Below, piece after piece: positions 17,724 through 27,872 of a stretch of 64,000 nucleotides of DNA. The stretch comes from Pseudomonas muyukensis (GTDB taxonomy: Bacteria > Pseudomonadota > Gammaproteobacteria > Pseudomonadales > Pseudomonadaceae). The notes beneath the pieces were generated by a model. It was not told where the DNA came from and made no database searches. It worked only from the letters and a program-made list of their open reading frames with translations. The first letter of the stretch is position 1. The number at the start of each line of letters is the position of its first letter. The position numbers and the translations under genes were made by a program. Where the stretch lies: assembly GCF_019139535.1 (NCBI RefSeq), contig NZ_CP077073.1, forward strand, positions 4,802,501-4,866,500, given 5' to 3'.

Positions 17724-18770
17724 TCATTCATCGTCCTGCACGGCATATTCCCCGCCTTCGCAGAAGCGCCCGGGGATATTCAGGCCGAAATGCAGGTAGG
17801 CATGGCGGGTGACTACCCGTCCACGCGGGGTGCGCATGATGTAGCCCTGCTGGATGAGATAGGGCTCGAGCACGTCCTCGATGGTATGGCGCTCCTCGCC
17901 GATCGCCGCGGCAATGTTGTCGAGCCCCACCGGACCGCCGTCGAACTTCTCGATCATGGTCAGCAGCAGGCGCCGGTCGGAGTGATCGAAGCCACGCTCG
18001 TCGACATCCAGCAGGTTCAGCGCCATGTCCGCGACCGCCTTGGTGATCTCGCCCTTGCCACGCACCTGGGCAAAGTCGCGCACCCGCCGCAGCAGGCGAT
18101 TGGCGATCCGTGGCGTGCCCCGCGCCCGGCGGGCGATCTCGAATGCGCCCTTGTCGTCCATCGACAGCCCGAGAATACCGGCCGAACGACTGACAATGGT
18201 GGCCAGGTCCTTGTTGCTGTAGAACTCCAGGCGCTGGACGATGCCGAAGCGGTCGCGCAACGGGTTGGTCAGCATGCCGGCGCGGGTGGTGGCCCCGACC
18301 AGGGTGAACGGCGGCAGGTCGAGCTTGATCGAGCGCGCGGCCGGGCCCTCGCCGATCATGATGTCCAGCTGGAAGTCCTCCATCGCTGGGTAGAGCACCT
18401 CTTCGACCACCGGCGACAAGCGGTGGATCTCGTCGATGAACAGCACGTCGTGGGGTTCGAGGTTGGTCAGCATCGCCGCCAGGTCGCCCGGGCGCTCGAG
18501 GATCGGGCCCGAGGTGCTCTTGACCGATACGCCCATCTCCTGGGCGATGATGTTGGCCAGGGTGGTCTTGCCCAGGCCAGGCGGGCCGAAGATCAGGGTG
18601 TGGTCGAGGGATTCGTTGCGTCCGCGCGCGGCCTGGATGAACAGCGCCATCTGCTCGCGCACCACCGGCTGGCCGATGTACTCGTCCAGGCGCAGCGGGC
18701 GGATCGCGCGGTCCTGGACCTCTTCGCGGTCGCGGCCACTGGCGGCGATCAGGCGGTCGGTTTCGATCAC
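17724..18770 (-). CDS. ruvB: Holliday junction helicase ATPase RuvB
   Basis: A 348-residue AAA+ motor that drives branch migration with RuvA. Walker A GPPGLGKT lies at residues 63-70, Walker B is FIDEIH near 113, and the C-terminal winged helix includes TPRGRVVT. The start overlaps the ruvA stop by 4 nt, so the two are translationally coupled. Confidence 0.97.
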   Translation of the reverse strand: MIETDRLIAASGRDREEVQDRAIRPLRLDEYIGQPVVREQMALFIQAARGRNESLDHTLIFGPPGLGKTTLANIIAQEMGVSVKSTSGPILERPGDLAAMLTNLEPHDVLFIDEIHRLSPVVEEVLYPAMEDFQLDIMIGEGPAARSIKLDLPPFTLVGATTRAGMLTNPLRDRFGIVQRLEFYSNKDLATIVSRSAGILGLSMDDKGAFEIARRARGTPRIANRLLRRVRDFAQVRGKGEITKAVADMALNLLDVDERGFDHSDRRLLLTMIEKFDGGPVGLDNIAAAIGEERHTIEDVLEPYLIQQGYIMRTPRGRVVTRHAYLHFGLNIPGRFCEGGEYAVQDDE

Positions 18771-19384
18771 TTGGCAATCATCCCTTTAAGGCTGCGACGG
18801 ATCAGTTCCTCACTGCTCAGGCCGGCCTTGTCCTTGATCGCGGCAATCGCCTTGCTGGCTTCCTGGGGCTTGTAGCCCAGGGAGACCAGGGCACTGACGG
18901 CGTCGGCCTCGGCCGAGGACTCACTGGCCGCCGGCAGTGGGCCGTCGGAAACCAGGGTGAACATCGCCGGGGAGGTTTCCCACGCCTTGAAGCGGTCCTT
19001 GAGTTCGACCAGCAGGCGTTCGGCGGTCTTTTTACCGACACCCGGCACGCGCACCAGGACCGTGGCGTCCTGGGCCTGCACACAGCGCACCAGCTCGTCC
19101 ACTTCCAGGCCGGACATCAGCGCCAGCGCCAGCTTCGGCCCCACGCCGTTGAGGCGGATCAGCTCGCGGAACAGCTCGCGCTCGCGTTTTTCGGCGAAGC
19201 CATAAAGTAGGTGGGCGTCTTCGCGTACCACCAGGTGGGTGTGCACGGTCACTGGCTCGCCGACCTTGGGCAGGCGGTACAAGGTGGTCATCGGCACTTC
19301 CAGCTCATAGCCCACGCCGTTGACGTCGATAATCAGGTGCGGCGGTTGTTTCTCCGCCAAAGTGCCACGCAAACGTCCAATCAC
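18767..19384 (-). CDS. ruvA: Holliday junction-binding protein RuvA
   Basis: A 205-residue protein. The OB-fold N-terminus starts MIGRLRGTL, helix-hairpin-helix motifs follow ([15 protein letters not shown] and [17 protein letters not shown]), and domain III at the C-terminus ([17 protein letters not shown]) contacts RuvB. The start is GTG 19384, the only codon that gives the family N-terminus. It follows ruvC by 108 bp. Confidence 0.97.
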   Translation of the reverse strand: MIGRLRGTLAEKQPPHLIIDVNGVGYELEVPMTTLYRLPKVGEPVTVHTHLVVREDAHLLYGFAEKRERELFRELIRLNGVGPKLALALMSGLEVDELVRCVQAQDATVLVRVPGVGKKTAERLLVELKDRFKAWETSPAMFTLVSDGPLPAASESSAEADAVSALVSLGYKPQEASKAIAAIKDKAGLSSEELIRRSLKGMIAK

Positions 19385-19492
19385 GTTCCGATCCTTCCTC
19401 TCGGGCGCCGGTCGAAAACCGGTCCACCCTATCAGCAAATGCGCCAGGTGCGCGCGTCACCCGGACAAAATGTGTATCAGCGCATGAAGCGG

Positions 19493-20017
19493 CTACAGAC
19501 GCAAGCGCCCGCCGCGCCGCCGCGCCGTCGTCAAGCCATGGGGAATCAGGCTGGAGCGGGTATGGGCATGGCACAGGGCGATGGCCAGGGCGTCCGAGGC
19601 ATCGACCTGGGGCTTTTGGGTCAGCTTGAGCAGGTGCATCACCATCAGCATCACCTGCTCCTTGTTGGCGCCACCGGTGCCGGCCACGGCCTGCTTGACC
19701 TGGCTGGCGCTGTACTCGGCGATCTCCAGGCCCGCCTCGGCGGCAGCGACGATGGCCGCGCCACGGGCCTGGCCCAGCTTGAGCGCGGAGTCGGCGTTGC
19801 GCGCCATGAACACCCGCTCGATGCCCATGGTTACCGGGCCGTGCTGGCGGATGATCTCGCTGACGCCGCGGAACACCACCAGCAGGCGGTCATGCAGCTC
19901 GCCATCGCCGGTACGGATGCAGCCGGAGGTGACGTACTCGCAGCCGCGCGCGGTCTGGCGCACCACGCCGAAGCCGGTGATGCGCGAGCCGGGGTCGATA
20001 CCAAGAATCAGGGTCAT
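19493..20017 (-). CDS. ruvC: Holliday junction endonuclease RuvC
   Basis: A 174-residue resolvase with an RNase H fold. The acidic active site includes Asp8 ([13 protein letters not shown]), the GIERVF glutamate near 68, and [12 protein letters not shown] near the C-terminus. ATG 20017 gives the family start MTLILGID. It heads the ruvCAB set; upstream lies an inverted REP pair. Confidence 0.97.
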   Translation of the reverse strand: MTLILGIDPGSRITGFGVVRQTARGCEYVTSGCIRTGDGELHDRLLVVFRGVSEIIRQHGPVTMGIERVFMARNADSALKLGQARGAAIVAAAEAGLEIAEYSASQVKQAVAGTGGANKEQVMLMVMHLLKLTQKPQVDASDALAIALCHAHTRSSLIPHGLTTARRRGGRLRL

Positions 20018-20043
20018 AGCGCCTACGAATGTGTACGATTTTT

Positions 20044-20134
20044 TGCCGGCCTTATCGCGGGACAAGCCCGCTCCCACACGACCTGCGCCAAACGGCGAGC
20101 GGGCCTTGCGGGAGCGGGCTTGCCCCACGATCGA
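20044..20134. repeat. REP doublet between yebC and ruvC
   Basis: Two inverted REP units (CGCGGGACAAGCCCGCTCCCAC and GCGGGAGCGGGCTTGCCCCACG) flank a ~30 bp spacer. They fill the gap downstream of yebC and upstream of ruvC on the minus strand. Confidence 0.85.
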
Positions 20135-20151
20135 GCCGATTGCCGAAACGA

Positions 20152-20904
20152 TCAGCCCAGCGTTTCCAAGATTTCATCGGAAATCTGTGCATTGGAGTAG
20201 ACGTTCTGCACGTCGTCCAGGTCCTCGAGCATGTCGATCAGCTTGAGCACCTTCTCCGCACCGTCCTTGTCCAGCTCGGCGCTGGTGGTCGGCTGCATGA
20301 CGATCTCGGCATCCGAGGCCTTGAAGCCCGCTTCTTCCAGGGCGTTGCGCACGGCATAGAACGCGTTGAACGAGGTGAACACCTCGAACGAGCCGTCCTC
20401 GTTGGCCACCACGTCGTCGGCATCGGCCTCCATGGCGGCTTCGATCAGCGCGTCCTCGTCGACCTTCAGTTCCGCGGCGAAGCTGATCTGGCCCTTGCGC
20501 TCGAACAGGTAGGCCACCGAACCGTCGGTGCCCAGGTTGCCGCCACACTTGGCGAAGGCATGGCGCACGGCAGCGGCGGTACGGTTGCGGTTGTCGGTCA
20601 TGGCTTCGACCATGATCGCCACGCCGCCTGGGCCGTAGCCTTCGTAGCTGAGCTCCTCGACGTTGTCGCTTTCGTTGGTGCCAGCCCCCCGGGCCACGGC
20701 GCGGTCGATGATGTCGCGGCTCATGTTGGCGCCCAGGGCCTTGTCCAGCGCCAGGCGCAGGCGCGGGTTGGAGGCCGGGTCAGGCCCACCCTGCTTGGCG
20801 GCGACGGTCAGCTCGCGAATCCACTTGGTGAAGACCTTGCCTCTCTTGGCATCCTGGCGTTCTTTGCGGTGCTTGATGTTCGCCCACTTGGAATGACCGG
20901 CCAT
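20152..20904 (-). CDS. YebC/PmpR-family regulatory protein
   Basis: A 250-residue protein of the YebC family, beginning with the signature [23 protein letters not shown] and carrying [21 protein letters not shown] in the middle. Family members have been described both as DNA-binding regulators (PmpR in P. aeruginosa) and, more recently, as translation factors at ribosomes stalled on proline runs. It follows aspS on the same strand. Confidence 0.93.
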   Translation of the reverse strand: MAGHSKWANIKHRKERQDAKRGKVFTKWIRELTVAAKQGGPDPASNPRLRLALDKALGANMSRDIIDRAVARGAGTNESDNVEELSYEGYGPGGVAIMVEAMTDNRNRTAAAVRHAFAKCGGNLGTDGSVAYLFERKGQISFAAELKVDEDALIEAAMEADADDVVANEDGSFEVFTSFNAFYAVRNALEEAGFKASDAEIVMQPTTSAELDKDGAEKVLKLIDMLEDLDDVQNVYSNAQISDEILETLG

Positions 20905-20934
20905 AACGACTCCAAATCCTTGAAACAGAAACAG

Positions 20935-20956
20935 GTTCCGCCCCGAAGGGCGGAAC
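20935..20956. terminator. GC hairpin between aspS and yebC
   Basis: GTTCCGCCC and GGGCGGAAC form a perfect 9-bp stem with a 4-nt loop. No long T tract follows, so it may only partly terminate aspS transcripts. Confidence 0.45.
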
Positions 20957-21013
20957 GTGGGAACAGTGCGCCGAAGCGCCTGGGCGCATCCGCCGGGACG
21001 CGCCCGGAGCCGA

Positions 21014-22789
21014 TTACTCGACCTTGGTCTGCTCGCGCAGACGGATGTGCAGCTCGCGCAGGGCCTTGGCGTCGACCAGGCCCGGGGCCTGGGTCATGAC
21101 GCACGCGGCGCTCTGGGTTTTCGGGAAGGCGATCACTTCACGGATCGACTGCGCGCCGGTCATCAGCATGACCAGGCGGTCCAGGCCGAAGGCCAGGCCA
21201 CCGTGCGGCGGTGCGCCGAACTTCAGGGCGTCGAGCAGGAAGCCGAATTTCTCTTCCTGTTCGGCCGCGTCGATGCCCAGCAGGCGGAACACCGCTTGCT
21301 GCATCTCCTTGCGGTGGATACGGATCGAACCGCCACCCAGCTCGGTGCCGTTCAGCACCATGTCGTAGGCACGCGACAGGGCGGTGGCCGGATTGGCCTC
21401 CAGCTCTTCAGGGGTGCACTTGGGCGCGGTGAACGGGTGGTGCAGCGCGGTGAAGCTGCCGTCTTCGTTCTCTTCGAACATCGGGAAGTCGACGACCCAC
21501 ATCGGCGCCCACTGGCAGGTCAGCAGCTCGAAGTCATGGCCCAGGCGAATACGCAGCGCGCCCAGGGCTTCGCTGACGACCTTGAACTTGTCGGCGCCGA
21601 AGAACACGATGTCGCCATCCACGGCGCCTACGCGGTCGAGGATGTTGTTGAGGTTGGCCTCGGGGATGTTCTTGACGATCGGCGACTGCAGGCCCTCGAC
21701 ACCCTTGGCGCGCTCGTTGACCTTGATGTAGGCCAGGCCCTTGGCACCGTAGATGCCGACGAACTTGGTGTACTCGTCGATCTTGCTGCGCGGCATGCTG
21801 GCGCCGCCTGGCAGGCGCAGGGCGGTAACGCGGCATTTAGGGTCGTTGGCAGGGCCGGCGAAGACCTTGAAGTCGACATCCTTGAGCTGGTCGGCAACGT
21901 CGACCAGCTCCAGCGGAATGCGCAGGTCAGGCTTGTCGGAACCGTAGCGGCGCATGGCTTCTTCGAAGGTCATGTGCGGGAATTCGCCGAACTCCAGGTC
22001 CAGCACTTCCTTGAACAGCTTGCGGATCATGCTCTCGGTGAGGCCCATGATCTCGCTTTCGTCGAGGAAGCTGGTCTCGATGTCGATCTGGGTGAATTCC
22101 GGCTGGCGGTCGGCACGCAGGTCTTCGTCGCGGAAGCACTTGGCGATCTGGTAGTAACGGTCGAAACCGGCGACCATCAGCAGTTGCTTGAACAGCTGCG
22201 GCGACTGCGGCAGGGCGAAGAAGCTGCCGGCGTGGGTGCGGCTCGGCACCAGGTAGTCGCGCGCGCCTTCAGGCGTGGCGCGAGTCAGGATCGGGGTTTC
22301 GACGTCGAGGAAGCCGTTTTCGTCGAGGAAGCGGCGGATGCTGCTGGTGATGCGCGAACGCAGGCGCAGCTTGTCGGCCATTTCCGGGCGACGCAGGTCG
22401 ATGAAGCGGTAGCGCAGGCGGGTTTCTTCGCCAACGTCGGAGAATTCGTTCAGCGGGAAGGGCGGAGTCTCGGCTTCGTTGAGCACCTTCAGCTCGTAGC
22501 CCAGCACCTCGATGCCGCCGGAAGCCATGTTCGGGTTGACCGCGCCTTCAGGGCGCTTGCGCACCTTGCCGGTGATCTGCACGACGTATTCGCTGCGCAC
22601 GCGGTCGGCGTTGGCGAAAGTCTCGGCGCGATCCGGGTCGAACACGACCTGGGCCATGCCCTCGCGGTCACGGATGTCGAGGAAGATCACCCCGCCGTGG
22701 TCGCGGCGACGATGGACCCAGCCGCAAAGGGTGACTTCCTGGCCGTCCAGGGACTCGTTCAGTTGGCCGCAATAATGGCTGCGCATCAT
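21014..22789 (-). CDS. aspS: Aspartyl-tRNA synthetase
   Basis: A 591-residue class IIb synthetase: N-terminal OB-fold anticodon-binding domain (starting [21 protein letters not shown]), catalytic core with [12 protein letters not shown] (motif 1) and [15 protein letters not shown] (motif 2), a bacterial GAD insertion domain, and motif 3 near [12 protein letters not shown]. In Pseudomonas the enzyme is non-discriminating and charges both tRNA-Asp and tRNA-Asn. Two ATG codons open the frame. Confidence 0.97.
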   Translation of the reverse strand: MMRSHYCGQLNESLDGQEVTLCGWVHRRRDHGGVIFLDIRDREGMAQVVFDPDRAETFANADRVRSEYVVQITGKVRKRPEGAVNPNMASGGIEVLGYELKVLNEAETPPFPLNEFSDVGEETRLRYRFIDLRRPEMADKLRLRSRITSSIRRFLDENGFLDVETPILTRATPEGARDYLVPSRTHAGSFFALPQSPQLFKQLLMVAGFDRYYQIAKCFRDEDLRADRQPEFTQIDIETSFLDESEIMGLTESMIRKLFKEVLDLEFGEFPHMTFEEAMRRYGSDKPDLRIPLELVDVADQLKDVDFKVFAGPANDPKCRVTALRLPGGASMPRSKIDEYTKFVGIYGAKGLAYIKVNERAKGVEGLQSPIVKNIPEANLNNILDRVGAVDGDIVFFGADKFKVVSEALGALRIRLGHDFELLTCQWAPMWVVDFPMFEENEDGSFTALHHPFTAPKCTPEELEANPATALSRAYDMVLNGTELGGGSIRIHRKEMQQAVFRLLGIDAAEQEEKFGFLLDALKFGAPPHGGLAFGLDRLVMLMTGAQSIREVIAFPKTQSAACVMTQAPGLVDAKALRELHIRLREQTKVE

Positions 22790-22883
22790 GATGGTGGTTT
22801 CGCTTCTCGTGATTCGTGTATTCGGTGGAGGTCTTGGCCGCCCAGGGGGCTAATACTGCAAGACCCGGGCGGTGCAATTCAAC

Positions 22884-23105
22884 TCAGTCGGCCTTGTCGC
22901 CGCCTGCCAGATTCTTTTTTGCCCCAGTCTTGAAGTCGGTCTCGTACCAGCCATTGCCGCTGAGGCGAAAGCCGGGGACCGACAGCAGTTTCTTCAGCGC
23001 CGGCGCCTGGCACGCCGGGCAATCGGTCAAAGGCGCGGCGCTGATCTTCTGCAGCACCTCCATCTGGTGTTCGCAGGCGGCACATTGATAGTCGTAAAGG
23101 GGCAT
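22884..23105 (-). CDS. FmdB-family zinc-ribbon protein
   Basis: A 73-residue protein with two CxxC knuckles (C8/C11 and C29/C32) in the pattern MPLYDYQCAACEH ... DCPACQAPALKKLLS, which defines the FmdB/CxxC zinc-ribbon family. The family is small, common and functionally unresolved. ATG 23105 is chosen because the family always starts MP-[LIT]-Y-x-Y. It lies just upstream of aspS. Confidence 0.88.
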   Translation of the reverse strand: MPLYDYQCAACEHQMEVLQKISAAPLTDCPACQAPALKKLLSVPGFRLSGNGWYETDFKTGAKKNLAGGDKAD

Positions 23106-23197
23106 GGTGTCTCTCGTCAACCACATCGCAAGCTGCCCACGGCAGCAAAGAGCGGGATTATATATGGTTAAGGAGTGCTGTGCAGCCCGCCTGGCGG

Positions 23198-23536
23198 TCA
23201 ATGCCCGTCTGGCGCCTCCTGCAGCCAGGCCACGCAGATCACCCGCACCAAGCCGCTGAAATTTCTCACCCCGCCATGGCGCAGGTGCACCTCGCGGTCG
23301 ATGTACGACAGCAACGCACTCACCGAACAGCGATTGGCCCCGGCAATCCGCTCGAGAATCCGCCAGTACACCGCCTCGAGCCGCAAGCACGTAGCAAAGC
23401 CATTGAGCCGCACCGAACGGGACACCGGGCCGGCCTGCCCCATGTCGAAATCGCGCTTGAACGGGTCGATGCGTGGCCTCGCCGCCCCCGCCCCGTGCCT
23501 TGCATTGCCATTGATCCCACCTGCCGCATGCTCCAT
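23198..23536 (-). CDS. Ribbon-helix-helix domain protein
   Basis: A 112-residue protein whose C-terminal ~75 residues (SRSVRLNGFATCLRLEAVYWRILERIA ... DREVHLRHGGVRNFSGLVRVICVAWLQ) match the ribbon-helix-helix family that includes small putative regulators. The N-terminal ~35 residues look unstructured. I chose ATG 23536 because GGAG lies 7 nt upstream; a GTG at 23563 would add nine residues. Its partner or target is unknown. Confidence 0.7.
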   Translation of the reverse strand: MEHAAGGINGNARHGAGAARPRIDPFKRDFDMGQAGPVSRSVRLNGFATCLRLEAVYWRILERIAGANRCSVSALLSYIDREVHLRHGGVRNFSGLVRVICVAWLQEAPDGH

Positions 23537-23653
23537 CACATCGCTCCATCGTGACCTGATCACCCGCTCGCCGAACGAGCGGAATCCATAGCCTCAATGA
23601 AGCGCCGACATGCGAATGGATATCAGAAGCAAAATATTCCCCATAAACGAACA

Positions 23654-23681
23654 GGCCCGACACCCAAGAGGGTGCCGGGCC
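23654..23681 (-). terminator. Terminator of dps
   Basis: On the minus strand, GGCCCGGCACCC pairs with GGGTGTCGGGCC (one mismatch), followed by a T-rich but interrupted run. It lies 36 bp after the dps stop codon. Confidence 0.6.
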
Positions 23682-23716
23682 CGGCTCAAAGGCAGCGCAG
23701 GGTTTTCAAGCGGCAA

Positions 23717-24190
23717 TCATTTCCCGTCGAGCAAAACGCGCAGCATCCAGGCGGTTTTCTCGTGCACCTGCATGCGCTGGGTCAGCAGGTCGGCGGTCGG
23801 CTCGTCACTGACCTTGTCGACCACCGGGAAAATACTGCGCGCGGTGCGCACCACCGCCTCCTGCCCCTGCACCAACTGCCGGATCATCTCGTCGGCCGGC
23901 GGCACGCCTTCTTCCTCCTTGATGGAAGAATGACGGGCGTAGAAGGCATACGAGCCTGGCGCCGGGAAGCCCAGGGCGCGAATGCGCTCGGCGATGGAGT
24001 CGACGGCCAGGGCCAGTTCGTTGTACTGCTCCTCGAACATCAGGTGCAGGGTACGGAACGAAGGGCCGGTGACGTTCCAGTGGAAGTTATGGGTTTTCAG
24101 ATACAGCACGTAGGTATCCGACAACAGGCGCGACAGCCCGTCGACGATGGACTTGCGATCTTCTTCACTGATACCGATATCGATTGCCAT
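23717..24190 (-). CDS. dps: Dps/ferritin-like DNA-protecting protein
   Basis: A 157-residue four-helix ferroxidase. The inter-subunit iron site is seen in [13 protein letters not shown], and the partner residues in [23 protein letters not shown]. Dps dodecamers store iron, consume hydrogen peroxide and coat DNA in stressed or stationary cells. ATG 24190 follows AAAGGGGAA at good spacing. It is a single-gene unit with its own terminator. Confidence 0.95.
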   Translation of the reverse strand: MAIDIGISEEDRKSIVDGLSRLLSDTYVLYLKTHNFHWNVTGPSFRTLHLMFEEQYNELALAVDSIAERIRALGFPAPGSYAFYARHSSIKEEEGVPPADEMIRQLVQGQEAVVRTARSIFPVVDKVSDEPTADLLTQRMQVHEKTAWMLRVLLDGK

Positions 24191-24458
24191 GAAGTTCCCC
24201 TTTCCATAAGGCTTGGCGAGCAAGCGGGCAGCGGCCACTGTAACAAGAGTTGCGCCGCCGCGCATGCGACACTGGGCTGCAGCGACAGCTCAGTTTGAGA
24301 AGCCCCCGCCTTTGCTGTTAAATAGGCAGTGTGCCACCCGTGCGGATTGTCAATGCCGGGTGCATAGGCTGGACCGTCACGTTTTAGCGCCTACACCACA
24401 CGCGCACCGTGCGACCAGCTCATCCTGTGATCGGCCTTATCAATGTGAGCCAAACCTA

Positions 24459-25052
24459 ATGTTCAAGATCGTCCATCTGGTGACGGGCGTGGCGGCTTTG
24501 CTGCTATCGCTCATACCCAGTCTGAAAACTGACGCTACACCCTTCCTGCAACAACCCGAAGCCGTCTACCTGGCACTGCTCGGGCTGCTCAACCTGGTGC
24601 TGGCCCCGGCATTGCCGCAATACTACAAGGCCATGCGCCAGCAACTGCAACGCGCCAGCAGCATCCTGCTGGTGCTGGCAGTGGTGCTGCAGACCCTCAC
24701 CCTGCTGGCCCGCCCGGAGCTGGGCAACCTGCCGGCGCTGGCCTGTGCCGCGCTGGCGAGCGCCCTGCACCTGCTCGCAGGCTTCGTCCGTGGCACGCGA
24801 AAGGCCCGCTCTAGCCTGGGCAGCGCCCAGGACGCCGGCCTGCGCGATACTGGCACGGTGAAGTGGTTCAATACCTCCAAGGGCTTCGGCTTCATCTCCC
24901 GCGATTCCGGTGACGATATCTTCGTGCACTTTCGCGCCATCCGTGGCGAGGGCCACCGTGTCCTGGTCGAAGGCCAGCGCGTGGAGTTCTCGGTGATGCA
25001 CCGCGACAAAGGCCTGCAGGCCGAGGACGTGGTCGCGGTTTCGCGCCGCTGA
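24459..25052 (+). CDS. Membrane-anchored cold-shock-domain protein
   Basis: A 197-residue protein that joins two parts. Residues 1-115 carry three or four hydrophobic segments ([66 protein letters not shown]). Residues ~128-197 are a full cold-shock domain with RNP1 KGFGFISR and RNP2 DIFVHF. The domain binds single-stranded RNA or DNA; here it would sit at the inner membrane. It is transcribed away from dps and convergent with slyX. Similar proteins occur at this locus in other Pseudomonas. Confidence 0.85.
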   Translation: MFKIVHLVTGVAALLLSLIPSLKTDATPFLQQPEAVYLALLGLLNLVLAPALPQYYKAMRQQLQRASSILLVLAVVLQTLTLLARPELGNLPALACAALASALHLLAGFVRGTRKARSSLGSAQDAGLRDTGTVKWFNTSKGFGFISRDSGDDIFVHFRAIRGEGHRVLVEGQRVEFSVMHRDKGLQAEDVVAVSRR

Positions 25053-25069
25053 CCACCCTGCCGCCGCCC

Positions 25070-25282
25070 TCAGTAATGAGGCGGCGGCGCTTCTTCTCCC
25101 GCGCCACCCTGCTGGCCGGCCATTTCCTCGTAACGCTTGATCAGCTCGGCCATCTGCAACTGCAGGCGGTCGATCACTCGGCTCTGCTCGACCACCACGT
25201 CATTGAGCGCTTGCAGGCTGTCATCCTGGAAGGCCTGGCGGGTTTCCAGCTCGATCATGCGCATTTCCAATTCCTGCGACAT
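25070..25282 (-). CDS. slyX: SlyX family protein
   Basis: A 70-residue, almost entirely coiled-coil protein ([21 protein letters not shown] ... [18 protein letters not shown]) with the conserved C-terminal PPPHY. The family function is unknown. ATG 25282 is used; GTG at 25288 is an alternative. It lies 2 bp after the HIT gene and is probably co-transcribed with it. Confidence 0.9.
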   Translation of the reverse strand: MSQELEMRMIELETRQAFQDDSLQALNDVVVEQSRVIDRLQLQMAELIKRYEEMAGQQGGAGEEAPPPHY

Positions 25283-25284
25283 GC

Positions 25285-25704
25285 TCACGCCTCCTTGAAG
25301 CTTTCGCCCAGCAGGGCACGCACTTGCTGACGAATGGCGTCAAGCTGCGCCGGGGTGTAAGCCACCGCCGGCACCTTGCCCCAGACCGGCGCCGGCCAGG
25401 CGGCATCGCCATGGCGCCGCACGATCACATGCATGTGCAGCTGGCTGACCACGTTGCCCAGGGTCGCGACGTTCATCTTGTCGGCGGCGAAGGCATCCTT
25501 CAACGCCTCGGCCAGGGCGCTGGTTTCTTCCCACAGCTGGCGCAGGTCAGCCTCGTCGAGCTCGAACAGCTCGCTGACATTGGCGCGGCGCGGCACCAGG
25601 ATGAACCATGGATAGTTGGCATCCTTGCTCAGCAACAACTGGCACAGCGGCAGATTGCCCAGAACCAGGGAGTCCTGTTGCAGGCGCGAATCGAGGGTGA
25701 ACAC
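25285..25704 (-). CDS. HIT-domain nucleotide hydrolase/transferase
   Basis: A 139-residue histidine-triad protein. The usual H-x-H-x-H segment reads QLHMHVI here, so the first histidine is glutamine, as in the Pseudomonas subgroup I recall. The start is GTG 25704, set by a strong AAGGAGG 6 nt upstream; the frame upstream of it is not conserved. HIT enzymes hydrolyse nucleotide phosphoramidates or dinucleoside polyphosphates. It is co-transcribed with slyX. Confidence 0.85.
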   Translation of the reverse strand: MFTLDSRLQQDSLVLGNLPLCQLLLSKDANYPWFILVPRRANVSELFELDEADLRQLWEETSALAEALKDAFAADKMNVATLGNVVSQLHMHVIVRRHGDAAWPAPVWGKVPAVAYTPAQLDAIRQQVRALLGESFKEA

Positions 25705-26432
25705 GGCAAACCTCCTTACAAAGGGTACAGCCCAGCCCTGCCGGCGGGCACAAGGGCGCAAGGATACTCTGCTTCGCCGCTATCGACACCCGTAGCACGC
25801 CAGTGGCGACCCACTTCGGTAACACAGCGCTACTTTTCGCACCAAAAAAGAGCCGGCAGCCAAACAGCCACCACACATCCGTCACATAAAACAGCCAGGA
25901 TCAACAGTTGTCGGTAACACCTTGACTTGGAAGGCAGCTTGTCGATGCAGTGCCAGCACTTGTCGCGGCATACCACCCGGACTGGCTACAGCCCCGGTTT
26001 GCGGAGGTTTCCAAGCCTGCGCCACCGGCTTTGTGAAAATTTCATCAAACGTTCGTGATTTTGAGCACGCTTGTTGCATTCGCTTCACAGCACGTCGGCA
26101 CGCCCCCTGCAGGCAGGGTGGACGCGACAAATAACAACAGCGGCATCGGATAAACCAGGGAGTTTCACAAGCCGAACTTTGTGTTTATACATTCATGACG
26201 GTTTTGAGACAGCGCTGGCGTTGTACGCCTATTAACAAGGCGTGATTTGCGACATGGAAACAGCCAACAGCGACATGACCGTAAAGTTACCGAAAGGTTG
26301 TTTTACCCCATATCGCCAAGAATAGTCCGCGTGATATACATTTTCGCCGACATAACAAGAAAGAGCTGCCCCATATAATTAAAACACTGGGCGCAGCGGT
26401 ACTCTTCCTAAAAACCAAAGGAGCAAATCACG
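25705..26432. other. Long AT-rich leader region of the oprD-like gene
   Basis: About 730 bp with no convincing gene. The composition drops well below that of coding DNA. A direct repeat CGGTAACAC occurs at about 25817 and 25912. The porin ribosome site AAAGGAG sits just before ATG 26433. Open frames here lack ribosome sites and family resemblance. Porin leaders of this size can hold binding sites for several regulators or a small RNA, but I could not identify any. Confidence 0.5.
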
Positions 26433-27716
26433 ATGCGCGTGATGAAGTGGAGCATGATCGCCCTGGCCGTAGCGGCAGGGACTTCGCAGATGGCTGTCGC
26501 CTCTTCGCAGGATGAGTCCAAGGGCTTCCTCGAAGACAGCAAGCTCAACGTCAAGACCCGGATGCTGTATTTCAGCCGTGACTTCCGCAACAACGACCGC
26601 GATGAAAACGGCAATCGCCAGAGCCGCCGCGAAGAAACTGGCCTGGGCTTCCTCGGCACCTACGAATCCGGCTTCACCCAAGGCACCGTCGGCGTCGGCG
26701 TCGATGCCATCGGCATGTTGGGCCTGAAACTCGACAGCGGCAAAGGGCGCGCCGGCACCGGCCTGTTCCCCACCGGCTCCGACGGTCGCTCCCAGGATGA
26801 CTACTCCAAAGGCGGCGCAGCGGCCAAGTTCCGCATCTCCGATACCGTGCTGAAAGTCGGCGACCAGTTCACCGCACTACCGGTGTTCGCGACCGACGAC
26901 AGCCGCCTGCTGCCAGAGATCGCCCAGGGCGCCTTGCTGACCAGCAATGAAATCAAGGGCCTGACCGTTCATGCCGGCCGCTTCACCAGCCTCACCGCCC
27001 AAGAGCAGACCAACCGCGACAGCTTCCGCCTGAAGGAAGCGGACGTGTTCGGCGGCACCTATGCCTTCACCGACAGTCTGTCCACCAGCCTCTACTATTC
27101 CAAGGTCGAAGACTACTGGCGCAAGTACTACGCCAACGTCAACTGGGCAGTGCCGATTTCCGACAAGCAGGGGTTGGTATTCGACTTCAACATCTATGAC
27201 ACCAAGAGTGACGGTCGCGGCCTGGTACGCGCAGACAAGGACAGCGAAACCAAGCTCGACAACCGTGCATTCAGCCTGTCCGGCGCCTATAACATCGGCG
27301 CCCACACCTTCACCCTGGCCTTCCAGCGCGTCACCGGCGACGGCCAATACGGCTACGGCGTCGATGGTGGTGGTACGGTATTCCTCGCCAACTCCATCGC
27401 CCGTTCCGACTTCAACGCCGAGGACGAAAAGTCCTGGCAGGCACGCTACGACCTGAACTTCGCCGAATACGGTATCCCGGGCCTGACCTTCATGACCCGC
27501 TATGCCCACGGCACCGGTGCCAACACCGACGTGACCAACAACGGCAAGGAATGGGAACGCGACATCGACATCAAGTACGTGCTTCAGGAAGGCCCGGCCA
27601 AGGACCTGAGCCTGCGTGTACGCCAGGCAACCTACCGTTCTTCGGACAACGTCTACGGTTCGCCGTCGCTGGACGAACTGCGCCTGATCGTCGAGTACCC
27701 GCTGAGCATCCTGTAA
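26433..27716 (+). CDS. OprD-family outer-membrane porin
   Basis: A 427-residue porin. A signal peptide (MRVMKWSMIALAVAAGTSQMAVA) precedes the OprD-family mature start SSQDESKGFLEDSKLNVKTRMLYFSRDF, and 18 amphipathic beta strands end in LIVEYPLSIL. The family carries amino acids, small acids or peptides across the outer membrane with substrate-selective constriction residues. It resembles the OprE/OpdQ branch. The long AT-rich leader suggests tight control. A terminator follows. Confidence 0.9.
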   Translation: MRVMKWSMIALAVAAGTSQMAVASSQDESKGFLEDSKLNVKTRMLYFSRDFRNNDRDENGNRQSRREETGLGFLGTYESGFTQGTVGVGVDAIGMLGLKLDSGKGRAGTGLFPTGSDGRSQDDYSKGGAAAKFRISDTVLKVGDQFTALPVFATDDSRLLPEIAQGALLTSNEIKGLTVHAGRFTSLTAQEQTNRDSFRLKEADVFGGTYAFTDSLSTSLYYSKVEDYWRKYYANVNWAVPISDKQGLVFDFNIYDTKSDGRGLVRADKDSETKLDNRAFSLSGAYNIGAHTFTLAFQRVTGDGQYGYGVDGGGTVFLANSIARSDFNAEDEKSWQARYDLNFAEYGIPGLTFMTRYAHGTGANTDVTNNGKEWERDIDIKYVLQEGPAKDLSLRVRQATYRSSDNVYGSPSLDELRLIVEYPLSIL

Positions 27717-27744
27717 GCCGCCGCTTGCAGCGCTTCGCGAACAG

Positions 27745-27770
27745 AAGCCCGGCCAAGCGCCGGGCTTTTT
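27745..27770 (+). terminator. Terminator of the oprD-like gene
   Basis: AAGCCCGGC and GCCGGGCTT pair across a short loop and run into TTTTT, 28 bp past the porin stop codon. Confidence 0.9.
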
Positions 27771-27872
27771 CATGGCTGACAAGCGCACCGCCCTGGGGCA
27801 TCCTGTACGCTTTCGTTTCGCCCCCGTACAATGCGGGGTCATTCAACATTCAGGCAATCGACACGGCTCACC

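Noticed and set aside
20957..22933. 658-codon frame opposite aspS
   Set aside because: High-GC coding DNA leaves the opposite frame open; aspS is beyond doubt and the shadow has no motifs.
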